Source: Phragmitibacter flavus
GTDB taxonomy: Bacteria > Verrucomicrobiota > Verrucomicrobiia > Verrucomicrobiales > Verrucomicrobiaceae
Length of the DNA stretch: 64,000 bases
Reading direction: 5' to 3'
Assembly: GCF_005780165.1 (NCBI RefSeq)
Contig: NZ_VAUV01000015.1
Location: forward strand, 1-64,000
The notes under the pieces: model-generated
Database searches by the model: none
Told to the model about the DNA's origin: nothing
The model's input: only the letters and a program-made list of their open reading frames with translations
Part shown: positions 43,165-51,764 of the stretch, piece by piece
Layout of the letters: each line of letters starts with the position of its first letter
Position numbering within the stretch: the first letter of the stretch is position 1
Position numbers and translations under genes: made by a program

Positions 43165-45327
43165 TTAGAATTTGTATTCGAGGCCGACGAACCAGGAACG
43201 ACCGTCGCCGGGGAGGAAGACGGCACTGCCGGGATTGGCGCGGCTGACGACGCTGGTGGTGGCGGCGTAGGTTTCGTCGGTCAGGTTGCGGCCTTCAACA
43301 AAGAAGGACACACCTTTTTTGGTGCGGTAGCCAATTTTGAAACCGAGGAGGGCGTAGGCATCGGATTTGAGGGTGTTGGCGGAGTCGACGAAGTAGTCAT
43401 CGAAGGTCCACTCGAGGTTGGGGCCGGCGTAGAATCCGCAGGGATGGGTGTAGAGAAGTTCGACGCGGTAGTAGTGTTCGGGAATGCCGGGGAGGCGGTT
43501 GTCGCCGAATTCTTGATCGCCGTCATAACTGAATCGGCTCCACAGGTAGTTTTGACGGAGGACGATTTTGTCTTTTTCGACGGGCTCTTGAACGGCGGTG
43601 ACGGCTTTGGCGTTTTTGCTGCTGGCCACTGGGGCTGGGGCGACGCTGCCGTGGTTGAAGAGGCCTTCGAAGAGCGTGACATCCAGGCCGAATTCGACGC
43701 CCTGATGGATGGTGTCGCCGGCGTTGATGGTTTGGGTGAGGCCGGGGGCGACGGTGAGTTCGAGGAGTTCGTCCTGAAGCCAGGCGTAGTAATAGGCGAT
43801 GTCCCAAGAGACACGGCCGTTTTTGGTCTGGCCACGGGTGCCGAATTCGACGGAGGTGGCGGTTTGGGCTTCGAGTTCGACGAGGCCGGCTCCTCCTGTG
43901 GCGGAGGCGCTCAGTTCACCGAAGCTGGGGGGTTCGAAGCTGCGGCTGACGTTGGTGTAGATTTGGGCTTGTTCGGTGACGTCAAACAAGACGCCGAGTT
44001 TGGGGCTGAATCCCCACCAATCCTGGGTGTCGGAGTTGTCGGGATTGGTGAGGCTGGGGGCGACGAGATCCTTGTTTTCGCGACGGGCGTAGCTGACCTG
44101 GGAACCAAGGGAGAGAGCGACGCGGTCGGTGAGGTAATGAACATTTTCGAGGTAGAGATCGAGGTTGAAGGATTCCTGCTCGTTGTTGGAGAAGCGGAAA
44201 CCTCGTTCGCCGAGGACGTTGTTGAAACGCTGGTCTTCGGTGTAGCCGTAGGTGGGGCTGAGGCCGATGGTGAAGCGGTTCTCGCGGTCGAGGAAGTCGG
44301 CGTTATTGACGTAGTTGATGTCGAGGCCGAGGTCGTGAGATTTTTGGTCGATGATGAACAGGATGGGGTGGTCGAGTTCTTTGTAGGAGTAGAAGGTGGA
44401 GAAGGTGAGCAGGGCTTCGTCGCCGAGGTTGATGGTGGTTTTGTTGGCGATGCGGAAGAGTTCGAAGTCGCGTTTCCAGTTGCTGTCGACGCGGTCGAAG
44501 ATTTTTACGAACGCGTTGCGGGCGGCCTGGCGGGGATTGGCATAAAGCTGGGCTTTGGTGAGTTCGCCGGGCAGTTCGGAGTCGGTGTGGACATAGGTGA
44601 GGTAGAAGCGGCTTTCGACGTCTTCGTTGAACTTGAAACCGAAGTTGCTGAAGAAGCGCTGGGTGCTTTGCTCGGAGTGGTCGCGGAAGCCGTCGCTAGA
44701 ACCGTGGGTGAAGGAGGCGTAGTAGTCGAAGGCTCCTTCAACCCCGGCGGCGGCGAGCTGGCCACGGAAGGTGTCGAAGCTGCCGTATTCGAATCGGGCC
44801 TGGAACGGCGCGGCGGTGTATCCGGTGGGAGCGACGAAATTGATGGCGCCGCCGAGGGTGGTGCCGCCGTAACGCAGGGCATTGGCTCCGCGGTAGACTT
44901 CGATGTATTGGGCGGTGAGGGGATCGACGGCTTGCATGTCGAATCCGCCGTCGGCGAGGTTGAGCGGGACGCCGTCCTGGAGGAGTTTCAGGCCGCGACC
45001 GTGGAAGGTGCGCTGGATGCCGGAGCCGCGGATGGAGATGCGGGCTTCGTCGGCACCGAAGCGGGGTTGGACGAAGACGCCGGGGGCGAAGTCGAGAGCG
45101 TCTTTCAGGTTGGTGGAGCGTCCGGTTTTGTAGGTTTCGGCATCGACGACGCCGACGGCACCGGTGGTGAGTTTTTGGTCTTCGCGGACGGCCTCAACCG
45201 TGGGGACGGTGAGGGAGGGGGAGTCGGCGGTGACGGTGACGGTGGGGAGGGTTTCGGGGGCCGGTTGGGCGCTGATTTGACTGCTGGCCAGGCTGGCGAG
45301 GAGCAGGGTAATGATGAATGGTTTCAT
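43165..45327 (-). CDS. TonB-dependent outer-membrane receptor (FecA-like)
   Basis: This 720-residue protein has a signal peptide (FIITLLLASLASSQISA) and a TonB-box-like start (LPTVTVTA). The plug domain shows DALDFAPGVFVQPRFGADEARISIRGSG and YRGANALRYGGTTLGGAINF, and the barrel ends in the typical aromatic FVGLEYKF. It imports a ligand across the outer membrane with TonB-ExbBD. The plug is like FecA and other siderophore receptors, but the ligand is unknown. The small Cys-containing membrane protein encoded upstream at 45478 may belong to the same unit. Confidence 0.93.
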   Translation of the reverse strand: MKPFIITLLLASLASSQISAQPAPETLPTVTVTADSPSLTVPTVEAVREDQKLTTGAVGVVDAETYKTGRSTNLKDALDFAPGVFVQPRFGADEARISIRGSGIQRTFHGRGLKLLQDGVPLNLADGGFDMQAVDPLTAQYIEVYRGANALRYGGTTLGGAINFVAPTGYTAAPFQARFEYGSFDTFRGQLAAAGVEGAFDYYASFTHGSSDGFRDHSEQSTQRFFSNFGFKFNEDVESRFYLTYVHTDSELPGELTKAQLYANPRQAARNAFVKIFDRVDSNWKRDFELFRIANKTTINLGDEALLTFSTFYSYKELDHPILFIIDQKSHDLGLDINYVNNADFLDRENRFTIGLSPTYGYTEDQRFNNVLGERGFRFSNNEQESFNLDLYLENVHYLTDRVALSLGSQVSYARRENKDLVAPSLTNPDNSDTQDWWGFSPKLGVLFDVTEQAQIYTNVSRSFEPPSFGELSASATGGAGLVELEAQTATSVEFGTRGQTKNGRVSWDIAYYYAWLQDELLELTVAPGLTQTINAGDTIHQGVEFGLDVTLFEGLFNHGSVAPAPVASSKNAKAVTAVQEPVEKDKIVLRQNYLWSRFSYDGDQEFGDNRLPGIPEHYYRVELLYTHPCGFYAGPNLEWTFDDYFVDSANTLKSDAYALLGFKIGYRTKKGVSFFVEGRNLTDETYAATTSVVSRANPGSAVFLPGDGRSWFVGLEYKF

Positions 45328-45399
45328 GGAGAAAAAAGTGGAAAAATATGAAAAGGTGTTGGGTGGCCGGTTGACGAAGGGGCCGGGTGATTGGGACGA

Positions 45400-45436
45400 A
45401 TCTGTCGGATCAGGTGGATCGGACGGATCTTTTTTT
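45400..45436 (+). terminator. Rightward terminator-like hairpin before the TonB receptor gene
   Basis: ATCTGTCGGATC (45400-45411) pairs with GATCGGACGGAT (45417-45428) at 11 of 12 positions, counting one G-U. It is followed by CTTTTTTTG. It points rightward although the genes on both sides read leftward, so it could end an antisense transcript. Confidence 0.5.
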
Positions 45437-45477
45437 GATGGAGGGGGAAAGGCCGTTTGGGGCGTTTTCCGGGGGAC

Positions 45478-45900
45478 TCAGGCGAGAGTATCTCGCGGCG
45501 GGGGCGTGGGGGGCTGGCCGTTGCCTTGGCCGTGCAAGGTGGGCAGGGTCCACTGATTTTTCGTCAGGGAAAATTCATCCTGGAATGGTGCGGGGATTTT
45601 GGTTTCGTCGGCTTCGACGAGGAGCAGTTTGGCGAGACTGGTGGGGGATTCTGGAGCAGATTGTTTGGGTTTATCAGGGGTGTTTTCGTGCTCGCGGGTT
45701 TGTTGGATGGCGGTGCACATCTGGCAGGGATGGGCTCCGTCGAAGGTGGTGGTGACGGCTTCGGCGACGCCCATGACGGGGGCGCGGGTGACGATCATCT
45801 GGCTCCAGGCGGCCACTTGCAGGACCGCCAAGTCGCCGCCGACGAGGCGCAGAAGCGCGACGATGAGGAGGAAGGTGGCGATGGGTGAGCGGTTGGGCAC
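45478..45900 (-). CDS. Small membrane protein with a CxxC motif, upstream of TonB receptor
   Basis: This protein of about 140 residues has one N-terminal hydrophobic segment (ATFLLIVALLRLVGGDLAVL), a following amphipathic part, and HPCQMC near residue 58. The last 80 residues are polar and Pro-rich. The CxxC could bind metal or haem. It resembles the protein encoded at 60500-60904 in its LVGG-containing first 50 residues, and both lie just upstream of TonB receptor genes. A role in metal handling with the receptor is a guess. It lies 45 bases after mrpG and 150 before the receptor. Confidence 0.65.
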   Translation of the reverse strand: MPNRSPIATFLLIVALLRLVGGDLAVLQVAAWSQMIVTRAPVMGVAEAVTTTFDGAHPCQMCTAIQQTREHENTPDKPKQSAPESPTSLAKLLLVEADETKIPAPFQDEFSLTKNQWTLPTLHGQGNGQPPTPPPRDTLA

Positions 45901-45945
45901 GGGGAGGTTGGAAGGCTGCGGAGGGCGACTTTGACGGAGAATGGA

Positions 45946-46296
45946 TCAGCTGTCGAGTTTTTGATGATCGGCGGAGTATTTGCCTTTGAGTTCGTCTTTG
46001 ATGGTCTTGGCGTCGAGGGGGACTTTATGGAGGTAGGCGGCGCGGCCGATGAGGTGGGCGGCGACGGGGACGGTGAGGTAGATGAAGAAGATGGAGAGGA
46101 CGGATTTGACGATGACGCCGAGGGTGGGGTGGAGGACAATGACGGCGAGCAGGAGCAGTCCGAGGGCGAAGGAACTGGCCTTGGAGGCGGCGTGCATGCG
46201 GGTATAAACATCCGGCAGGCGGATGATGCCGAGTGCGGCGACGAGGGCGAAGAGGGCGCCGAGGAGGGCGATGATGGAGGCGATGATTTCAATCAT
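45946..46296 (-). CDS. mrpG: Na+/H+ antiporter subunit G
   Basis: This 116-residue protein has three membrane segments and the MrpG features GALFALVAALGIIRLPDVYTRMHAASKASSFALGLLLL. It is the last gene of a full seven-gene Mrp operon. Its ATG at 46296 lies inside the end of mrpF, with eight bases overlap. The Mrp complex exchanges cytoplasmic Na+ for external protons and helps at high pH or salt. The C-terminal tail (KTIKDELKGKYSADHQKLDS) is somewhat longer than usual. Confidence 0.92.
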   Translation of the reverse strand: MIEIIASIIALLGALFALVAALGIIRLPDVYTRMHAASKASSFALGLLLLAVIVLHPTLGVIVKSVLSIFFIYLTVPVAAHLIGRAAYLHKVPLDAKTIKDELKGKYSADHQKLDS

Positions 46297-46564
46297 GGTC
46301 CTGCAGGCGTTTTTCGAGGTATTTGGCGAAGGCGGTGGTGCCGAAAAAGAGGAAGACGGACATGACGAGAACGGCGTCGAGATACACGATGTGGCCACCG
46401 AGGAAAATGCTGGCGACGATGGTGGCGGTGAAGACGGTGCCAAGCAGGTCGAGCGCGACGACGCGGTCGGAAAGGGTGGGGCCGCGGATGAGGCGGATGA
46501 GGGTGAGCCCCAGCGAGCCGAAGAGCAGGGCAAAGATGGCGTAGGTGACGTAGATGGGGAGCAT
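46289..46564 (-). CDS. mrpF: Na+/H+ antiporter subunit F
   Basis: This 91-residue protein has three membrane segments with the MrpF core LTLIRLIRGPTLSDRVVALDLLGTVF. It is coupled to mrpG by an eight-base overlap and follows mrpE by 41 bases. In the complex it lies near subunit A and G. Confidence 0.93.
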   Translation of the reverse strand: MLPIYVTYAIFALLFGSLGLTLIRLIRGPTLSDRVVALDLLGTVFTATIVASIFLGGHIVYLDAVLVMSVFLFFGTTAFAKYLEKRLQDHD

Positions 46565-46605
46565 GGTGGCGACCGGTGGGCGTTGGGCAGTGACGGACGG
46601 GTGGC

Positions 46606-46941
46606 TTAGCTGAGCAGGGTGATGACGCGTCGTTCGAACTGTTCTTTCAGGGTGGTGCGCAGACCGTCGAGATCGTCGACATCAATGACGTGGATGTAGA
46701 GGGTTTTTTTGTCGGTGGAGACGTCGACGCTGAGCGTGCCGGGGGTCATGGAGATGAGGTTGGCAAGGAGGAGGATCTGGGCGTCGGTGGTGCAGCTGAG
46801 GGGCAGGGCGAACATGGCGGGGCGGATGTTCATGCCAGGGGTGAGCACCAGTTTGGCAACGGTGTAGTTGGCGAGCAGCAGTTCTTTGAGATAGAACAGG
46901 CTGTAGCCGAGAAGGAGGGGAATTTTGAGCAGCAGTTTCAT
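46606..46941 (-). CDS. mrpE: Na+/H+ antiporter subunit E
   Basis: This 111-residue protein has an N-terminal pair of hydrophobic segments (LLLKIPLLLGYSLFYLKELL) and the MrpE segment NIRPAMFALPLSCTTDAQILLLANLISMTPGTLSVDV. It ends in a cytoplasmic beta domain (TLYIHVIDVDDLDGLR). It overlaps the end of mrpD by four bases (ATGA), so translation is coupled. Confidence 0.93.
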   Translation of the reverse strand: MKLLLKIPLLLGYSLFYLKELLLANYTVAKLVLTPGMNIRPAMFALPLSCTTDAQILLLANLISMTPGTLSVDVSTDKKTLYIHVIDVDDLDGLRTTLKEQFERRVITLLS

Positions 46942-48461
46942 GGGGCTGGTGCTGGTGGGGTTACCGGTGGCTGGCTGCCGAGAACGGCCTGGATGTAGGC
47001 ATCCGGCGAGGCAAGTTGTTCACCGGCCTGACGGGCAATGCCGAGGAGCCATTCGGGGTTGAATCCGATAAACAGGGTGACGCCGGCCATCATGGCGATG
47101 GGGAGGAGCATGAGCCAGGGGATGGGTTTGCTGGTTTCGTATTCGCGACCGCGCGGATCGGGTTTCCAAAACGCTTCGGCCCAGATTTTGGTCATGGAAT
47201 AGAGGGTGAGAACGCCGACGATGAGGGCGACACCGATGAGGAGGTATTCTTCGAGTCGGGCGGCTTCGCTGACGAGGGTGAACTTGGCGAAGAAGCCGGA
47301 CAAGGGGGGGATGCCGCCGAGGGACATGGCGGGGATGAGGAAGAGGAAGGCGAGCCAGGGATGGGTGCGGTAGAGACCACCGATTTTTTTGAGTTCGGCG
47401 CTGCCTCGTGCGTGGGTGATGGCTCCGCTGATGAGGAAGAGGTTGGTTTTGACGATGATGTGGTGAATGATGTAGAAGACGGAGGCGGAGAGCGCGGAGG
47501 CGGTCATGAGGCCGAGGCCGAGGGTCATGTAACCGATCTGGCTGATGATGTGGAAGGAGAGGATTTTGCGCACTTCGAACTGCGCGGCGGCGCCGAGGAC
47601 GCCGGTGATCATGGTCATGACGGAGATGAAAATGATGAGCCCGCTGGTGAAGGCAGTGTCTCCGACGAACATGAGGGTGAAGACCCGGATGAGGGAGTAG
47701 ACGCCGACTTTGGTGAGGAGTCCAGCGAAGATGGCGGAGACGGTGACGGGCGGGGTGTGGTAGGAGGCGGGGAGCCAGGCGAAGACGGGGAAGACGCCTG
47801 CTTTGACGCCGAAGGAGACGAGCAGCAGCATGGCAGAGGTCATGGCCAGGGGGGAGCTGTGGTTGCCGCTGAGTTTGACGGCGATGTCGGCCATGTTGAG
47901 GGTGCCGACCTCGGCGTAGAGGATGCCGAGGGCGGTGAGGAAGATGCCGGAAGAGAGGAAGTTGAGGACGAGGTATTTGACGGAGCCTTCGAGCTGGGCG
48001 CGTTCGCCGCCGAGGGCGAGGAGGACGAAGGAGGCCATCAGCATGACCTCGAACCAGACGAAAAGATTGAAGAGGTCGCCGGTGAGGAAAGCCCCGCAGA
48101 CGCCCATGAGAAGCACATGGTAGAGGGGGTAGAAGCCGAATTTTTCGCGCGGTCGGTCGATCTCGGCGAGGCCGAAGAGGGCAACGGCAAATCCCATGAA
48201 ACCGGTGACGGCGACCATGCTGGCGCTGAGAACGTCGGCAACGAAGGTGATGCCGAAGGGGGCCTCCCAGTTGCTCATGTTGACGGCGAGGATGCCGTTT
48301 TTGAGGACATGCTGGAGGAGCAGGATGGAGATGACGAATTGGGCTGCGGCGGAGACGGTGCTGAGGATGCGTTGCAGAGGCAGGGAGCCACGGCAGAAGA
48401 TCAGCACGATGGCGGTGAGCAGCGGGAGGAGGATGGGGAGTATGATCAGCCAGTTCATCAT
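46938..48461 (-). CDS. mrpD: Na+/H+ antiporter subunit D
   Basis: This 507-residue protein is a proton-translocating subunit related to complex I NuoM/NuoN. About 14 membrane segments are seen. The conserved LVLNFLSSGIFLTALGILYAEVGTLN, the Lys in FGVKAGVFPVFAWLPASYHTPPVTVSAIFAGLLTKVG and FHIISQIGYMTLGLGLMTAS are typical. A Pro/Ala tail ends it. It overlaps mrpC and mrpE by four bases each. Confidence 0.95.
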   Translation of the reverse strand: MMNWLIILPILLPLLTAIVLIFCRGSLPLQRILSTVSAAAQFVISILLLQHVLKNGILAVNMSNWEAPFGITFVADVLSASMVAVTGFMGFAVALFGLAEIDRPREKFGFYPLYHVLLMGVCGAFLTGDLFNLFVWFEVMLMASFVLLALGGERAQLEGSVKYLVLNFLSSGIFLTALGILYAEVGTLNMADIAVKLSGNHSSPLAMTSAMLLLVSFGVKAGVFPVFAWLPASYHTPPVTVSAIFAGLLTKVGVYSLIRVFTLMFVGDTAFTSGLIIFISVMTMITGVLGAAAQFEVRKILSFHIISQIGYMTLGLGLMTASALSASVFYIIHHIIVKTNLFLISGAITHARGSAELKKIGGLYRTHPWLAFLFLIPAMSLGGIPPLSGFFAKFTLVSEAARLEEYLLIGVALIVGVLTLYSMTKIWAEAFWKPDPRGREYETSKPIPWLMLLPIAMMAGVTLFIGFNPEWLLGIARQAGEQLASPDAYIQAVLGSQPPVTPPAPAP

Positions 48462-48805
48462 TGATCGCTCCCTCTCATGTTGTCGAGGTCATCCGTTTTC
48501 AGGGTTTGGTGGGCGCGGTGCATGAGCGCGAGTGAGAAGGCCAGGATGCCGAAGCCGATGACGATGGCGGTGAGGATGAGGGCCTGGGGCAGCGGGTCGG
48601 CATAGGGGGCGGTGAGCTGGTCGGCATTGCCGGGAATGACGGGTGCTGCGCTACGGGTCAGGCCGGAGGAGGTGAAGATGAGCAGGTTGACGCCTTGTCC
48701 AAAAAGCATGATGCCGAGGATGAGCTTCACGAGGCTGCGCCTGAGCATCAGGTAGAAGGACATGGCGTAGATGCCGCCGATGACGATGGCGAGGATGGTC
48801 TCCAT
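48458..48805 (-). CDS. mrpC: Na+/H+ antiporter subunit C
   Basis: This 115-residue protein is the NuoK-like subunit, with three membrane segments. LVKLILGIMLFGQGVNLLIF and DPLPQALILTAIVIGFGILAF are the conserved parts, and the Pro-rich loop with DQLTAPYADPLPQ is typical. It lies six bases after mrpB and overlaps mrpD by four bases. Confidence 0.94.
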   Translation of the reverse strand: METILAIVIGGIYAMSFYLMLRRSLVKLILGIMLFGQGVNLLIFTSSGLTRSAAPVIPGNADQLTAPYADPLPQALILTAIVIGFGILAFSLALMHRAHQTLKTDDLDNMRGSDQ

Positions 48806-48811
48806 GTGGGA

Positions 48812-49276
48812 TTAGTTTTTTCGGTCCTTGGGTTGGATGGGAGTTTCTTCGTCGTCGCCAAGGGCAAAGATGATGGCAATGGCGATGCCGCACACGAGGA
48901 AGTAGACGCCAACGTCGAAAAGCACGGGGGTGCCGAGTTTCATTTTGCCGATGACGAGGGTGGGGATGGCGATGTCTGACCAGAGGCCGGTGAGAAAGGG
49001 GTAGCCGGCGACCAGGGCGATAATGCCGGACGAGGCGGCGCAGAGGAGGCCGAGGGCGATGAGGAAGTGGGGGGAGACGCGCATTTTTTTACGGGCGCTG
49101 GGCATCCCGTGGGCGAGAGCCCAGAGAACGATGGAGGCTCCGGCGATGAGTCCGCCGACAAAACCGCCGCCGGGTTCGTTGTGACCACGCAACATGACGA
49201 AGACGGAGAAAAGCAACTGGAGGGGAAGGAGCAGGCGCACGGCAGTGCGCAGCAGAAGAGAGTCCATGGATACCAT
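48812..49276 (-). CDS. mrpB: Na+/H+ antiporter subunit B
   Basis: This 154-residue protein has four membrane segments and the MrpB signature [35 protein letters not shown] second conserved part, [30 protein letters not shown], follows. Its ATG shares one base with the mrpA stop (TAATG), which indicates translational coupling. Confidence 0.94.
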   Translation of the reverse strand: MVSMDSLLLRTAVRLLLPLQLLFSVFVMLRGHNEPGGGFVGGLIAGASIVLWALAHGMPSARKKMRVSPHFLIALGLLCAASSGIIALVAGYPFLTGLWSDIAIPTLVIGKMKLGTPVLFDVGVYFLVCGIAIAIIFALGDDEETPIQPKDRKN

Positions 49277-51612
49277 TACTTGGTTTCCTCCTTGGTGGAT
49301 TGAGTTTCAGGTTCGGGCTCGGGCTCGGGTTTGGGGCGCAGTTTGATGAGGGCGTAGACGCCGAGGGCGGCGATGCCGAGCACGGTGATTTCGCCCAAGG
49401 TGTCGAGGGCGCGGAAATCGACGAGGATGACGTTGACGATGTTGCGACCCTGGGCGTTGAGGCTGTTTTCGACGTAGTAGGGGGAGATGGACTGGACGCT
49501 GTCGGTGCCGAGGGCTTTCATGACCATGACGGCGATGGCGACACCGGCGGCGCTGCACAAGATGGCGTCGCGGATGCGGGTTTTGCGGTCGGTGTATTCT
49601 TTGAAGCGGGGCAGGTGGTAGATGACGAGGATGAAAAGGATGAGGCTGAGGGTCTCGACCATGAACTGGGTGATGGCGAGGTCGGGCGCACCGTAGAGGG
49701 CGAAGATGAGGGCGACGCTCCATCCAACAACGCCGAGGCCGGCGACGGCGCTGAGACGGCCGCGGGTGGTGACGGCGTAGAGTCCGGCGGCAAGGATAAT
49801 GACGCCGATGAGGACTTCGTAAAAGCGCACGTCAGCGAGGTTGGCCCAACCGGCGTGGATTTCAGAACGGCTGAGTCCGAGGACGATGGCGAGGGTGGTG
49901 ACGGCGAGAACCATCATCACGTAGTAGCGCAGGTAACCATGCTGCTGGATGCGGGTCTGGATGCCAGCGAAGGTGACCATGGAGTTGAGGGATTTGGCAT
50001 ACCATTGCTCGGGTCCGAAGGCGGCGAGGGGGCGCATGAGACCTCCGAGTTCGCGCAGGGAGTTGCGGGAGAAGTAGAGGGCGACGCCGATGACGAGGGT
50101 GGCGGCGCTCAGGCCGAGCATGACGTTGAAGCCGTGCCAGAGGGAAAGTTTGGTAGGAAGGGTCTGGCCGGCGATGGCGCTGGCGGCGGGGCCGACACTG
50201 TATTGGGCGGCAAGGAAGGGCAGCAGGCCGAGGAGCAGGCCAAGGGTGGCGAGCACGATGGGGCCAAGCCACAGGGAGGGGGGGGCTTCGTGGGCGTGTT
50301 TGGGAGTTTCGCCGGCTTTGCCAAGGAAGGGACGGACGGCGACGATGAGGCCGACGGCGACGACCAGGGCGTTGCCGAAGACGCTGACGATGACGAGGAG
50401 TCCGGAATGTTGGGGGGCGTGGAGGGCGGCTTCGTAGAGGAGTTCCTTGCCGATGAAACCGAGGGCGGGGATGAAGCCGCACATGGAGAGGGCGGCGAGT
50501 CCGGCGGCGAGGGCGGTGATGGGCATGGCTTTGGCGAGGCCACCAAGCTGGCGCACGTCGCGGGTGCCGGTTTCGTGATCGATGGTGCCGGCGACCATGA
50601 AGAGGGAGCCCTTGTAGAGGGAGTGGACAATCAGGAACAGGGCGGCGGCCTGGATGGCGAGCGGGGTGCCGATGCCAAGCAGCATGACGAGGGTGCCGAG
50701 GGCGCTGACGGTGGTGTAGGCGAGGAGTTTTTTGAGGTCGGTCTGGGCAACGGCGAGGGCGGCTCCGGTGAGCATGGTGGCGGCACCGAAGGTGGTGAGA
50801 AGGCCGTGCCAGAGGGGGGAGCCGCCGAGAATGGGTTGGAGTCGGGCAAGCAGGAAGACACCTGCGGTGACCATGGTGGCGGAGTGGAGGTAGGCGCTGA
50901 CGGGGGTGGGGGCGGCCATGGCCCCGGGGAGCCAGAAGTGGAAGGGGACCTGGGCGGATTTGGTGAAGGCTCCGAGAATGACGAGCAGCAGGGCACCGGT
51001 GTAGAGGGGGGATTCACGCACGATGTCGGCGTTGTTGAGCAGTTCGGACAGCGAGTAGGTCTGGCCGGCGATGCCGATGAGGATGAGGCCGAGCATGAGG
51101 GCCTGGCCGCCGAAGAAGGTGACGAGCAGGGCTTTGAGGGCGGAGGCGCGGGATTCTTCGCTTTCGTGGTTGAAGCCGATCAGCAGGTAGGAGGAGAGGC
51201 TGGTGAGTTCCCAGAAGATGAACAGGGACAGCAGGTTGTCGGAGGTGACGAGGCCGAGCATGGCTCCCATGAAGAAGCTGAGGAAGCAGAAGAAGCGGCC
51301 GAGCTGGGGGTGACCGTGGAGGTAGCCGCCAGCGTAGATGAAGATGAGGGCACCGATGCCACTGATGAGCAGGCCAAAGAGGAGACTGAGGCCGTCGAGG
51401 CGGAAGGCCAGGTGGATGCCGAGGGAAGGAATCCAGTTGATGGTTTGAGTGATGACTTCACCGCTGCTGATCTTGCCGAAGTGACTGGCGTAAAAGGCGG
51501 CGATGGCGGCGGGGACCAATGCAAAGATCCAACCAGAGAGACCACGGGTGAGGCGGTGGAGGGTTGGGGCCAGGATGGCGAGGATGAAGGCTGAAAAGAC
51601 CGCTAGCAGCAT
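49276..51612 (-). CDS. mrpA: Na+/H+ antiporter subunit A
   Basis: From the ATG at 51612 the protein has 778 residues and about 20 membrane segments. The N-terminal two thirds are NuoL-like: [54 protein letters not shown] and [23 protein letters not shown] carry the proton-path Glu, Lys and His residues. The C-terminal part ([23 protein letters not shown]) is the MrpA-specific extension related to MbhD/E. A longer start at 51678 adds a basic non-family segment. It is the first gene of the operon. The 152-base gap before the RND gene shows no clear promoter. Confidence 0.95.
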   Translation of the reverse strand: MLLAVFSAFILAILAPTLHRLTRGLSGWIFALVPAAIAAFYASHFGKISSGEVITQTINWIPSLGIHLAFRLDGLSLLFGLLISGIGALIFIYAGGYLHGHPQLGRFFCFLSFFMGAMLGLVTSDNLLSLFIFWELTSLSSYLLIGFNHESEESRASALKALLVTFFGGQALMLGLILIGIAGQTYSLSELLNNADIVRESPLYTGALLLVILGAFTKSAQVPFHFWLPGAMAAPTPVSAYLHSATMVTAGVFLLARLQPILGGSPLWHGLLTTFGAATMLTGAALAVAQTDLKKLLAYTTVSALGTLVMLLGIGTPLAIQAAALFLIVHSLYKGSLFMVAGTIDHETGTRDVRQLGGLAKAMPITALAAGLAALSMCGFIPALGFIGKELLYEAALHAPQHSGLLVIVSVFGNALVVAVGLIVAVRPFLGKAGETPKHAHEAPPSLWLGPIVLATLGLLLGLLPFLAAQYSVGPAASAIAGQTLPTKLSLWHGFNVMLGLSAATLVIGVALYFSRNSLRELGGLMRPLAAFGPEQWYAKSLNSMVTFAGIQTRIQQHGYLRYYVMMVLAVTTLAIVLGLSRSEIHAGWANLADVRFYEVLIGVIILAAGLYAVTTRGRLSAVAGLGVVGWSVALIFALYGAPDLAITQFMVETLSLILFILVIYHLPRFKEYTDRKTRIRDAILCSAAGVAIAVMVMKALGTDSVQSISPYYVENSLNAQGRNIVNVILVDFRALDTLGEITVLGIAALGVYALIKLRPKPEPEPEPETQSTKEETK

Positions 51613-51764
51613 GAAGGAAAGGTTTTCGAAGTGCCTGGTGACGGTGAACGTCTTGCATGGTCGTGCAGGGCAGTTCAACGAAAATCGGTGAAAATCGTCA
51701 ATTTAGTCCAGCCTGCGTGAGATGGTGTGGTCGAAGCTGCAGATATTGTGTTTTGAGGGGGATT

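Noticed and set aside
43444-45351. 635-codon open frame opposite the TonB receptor gene
   Set aside because: It is a Gly/Glu/Val-rich shadow of a clear receptor gene; the nearby rightward terminator is noted separately but does not make the frame credible.
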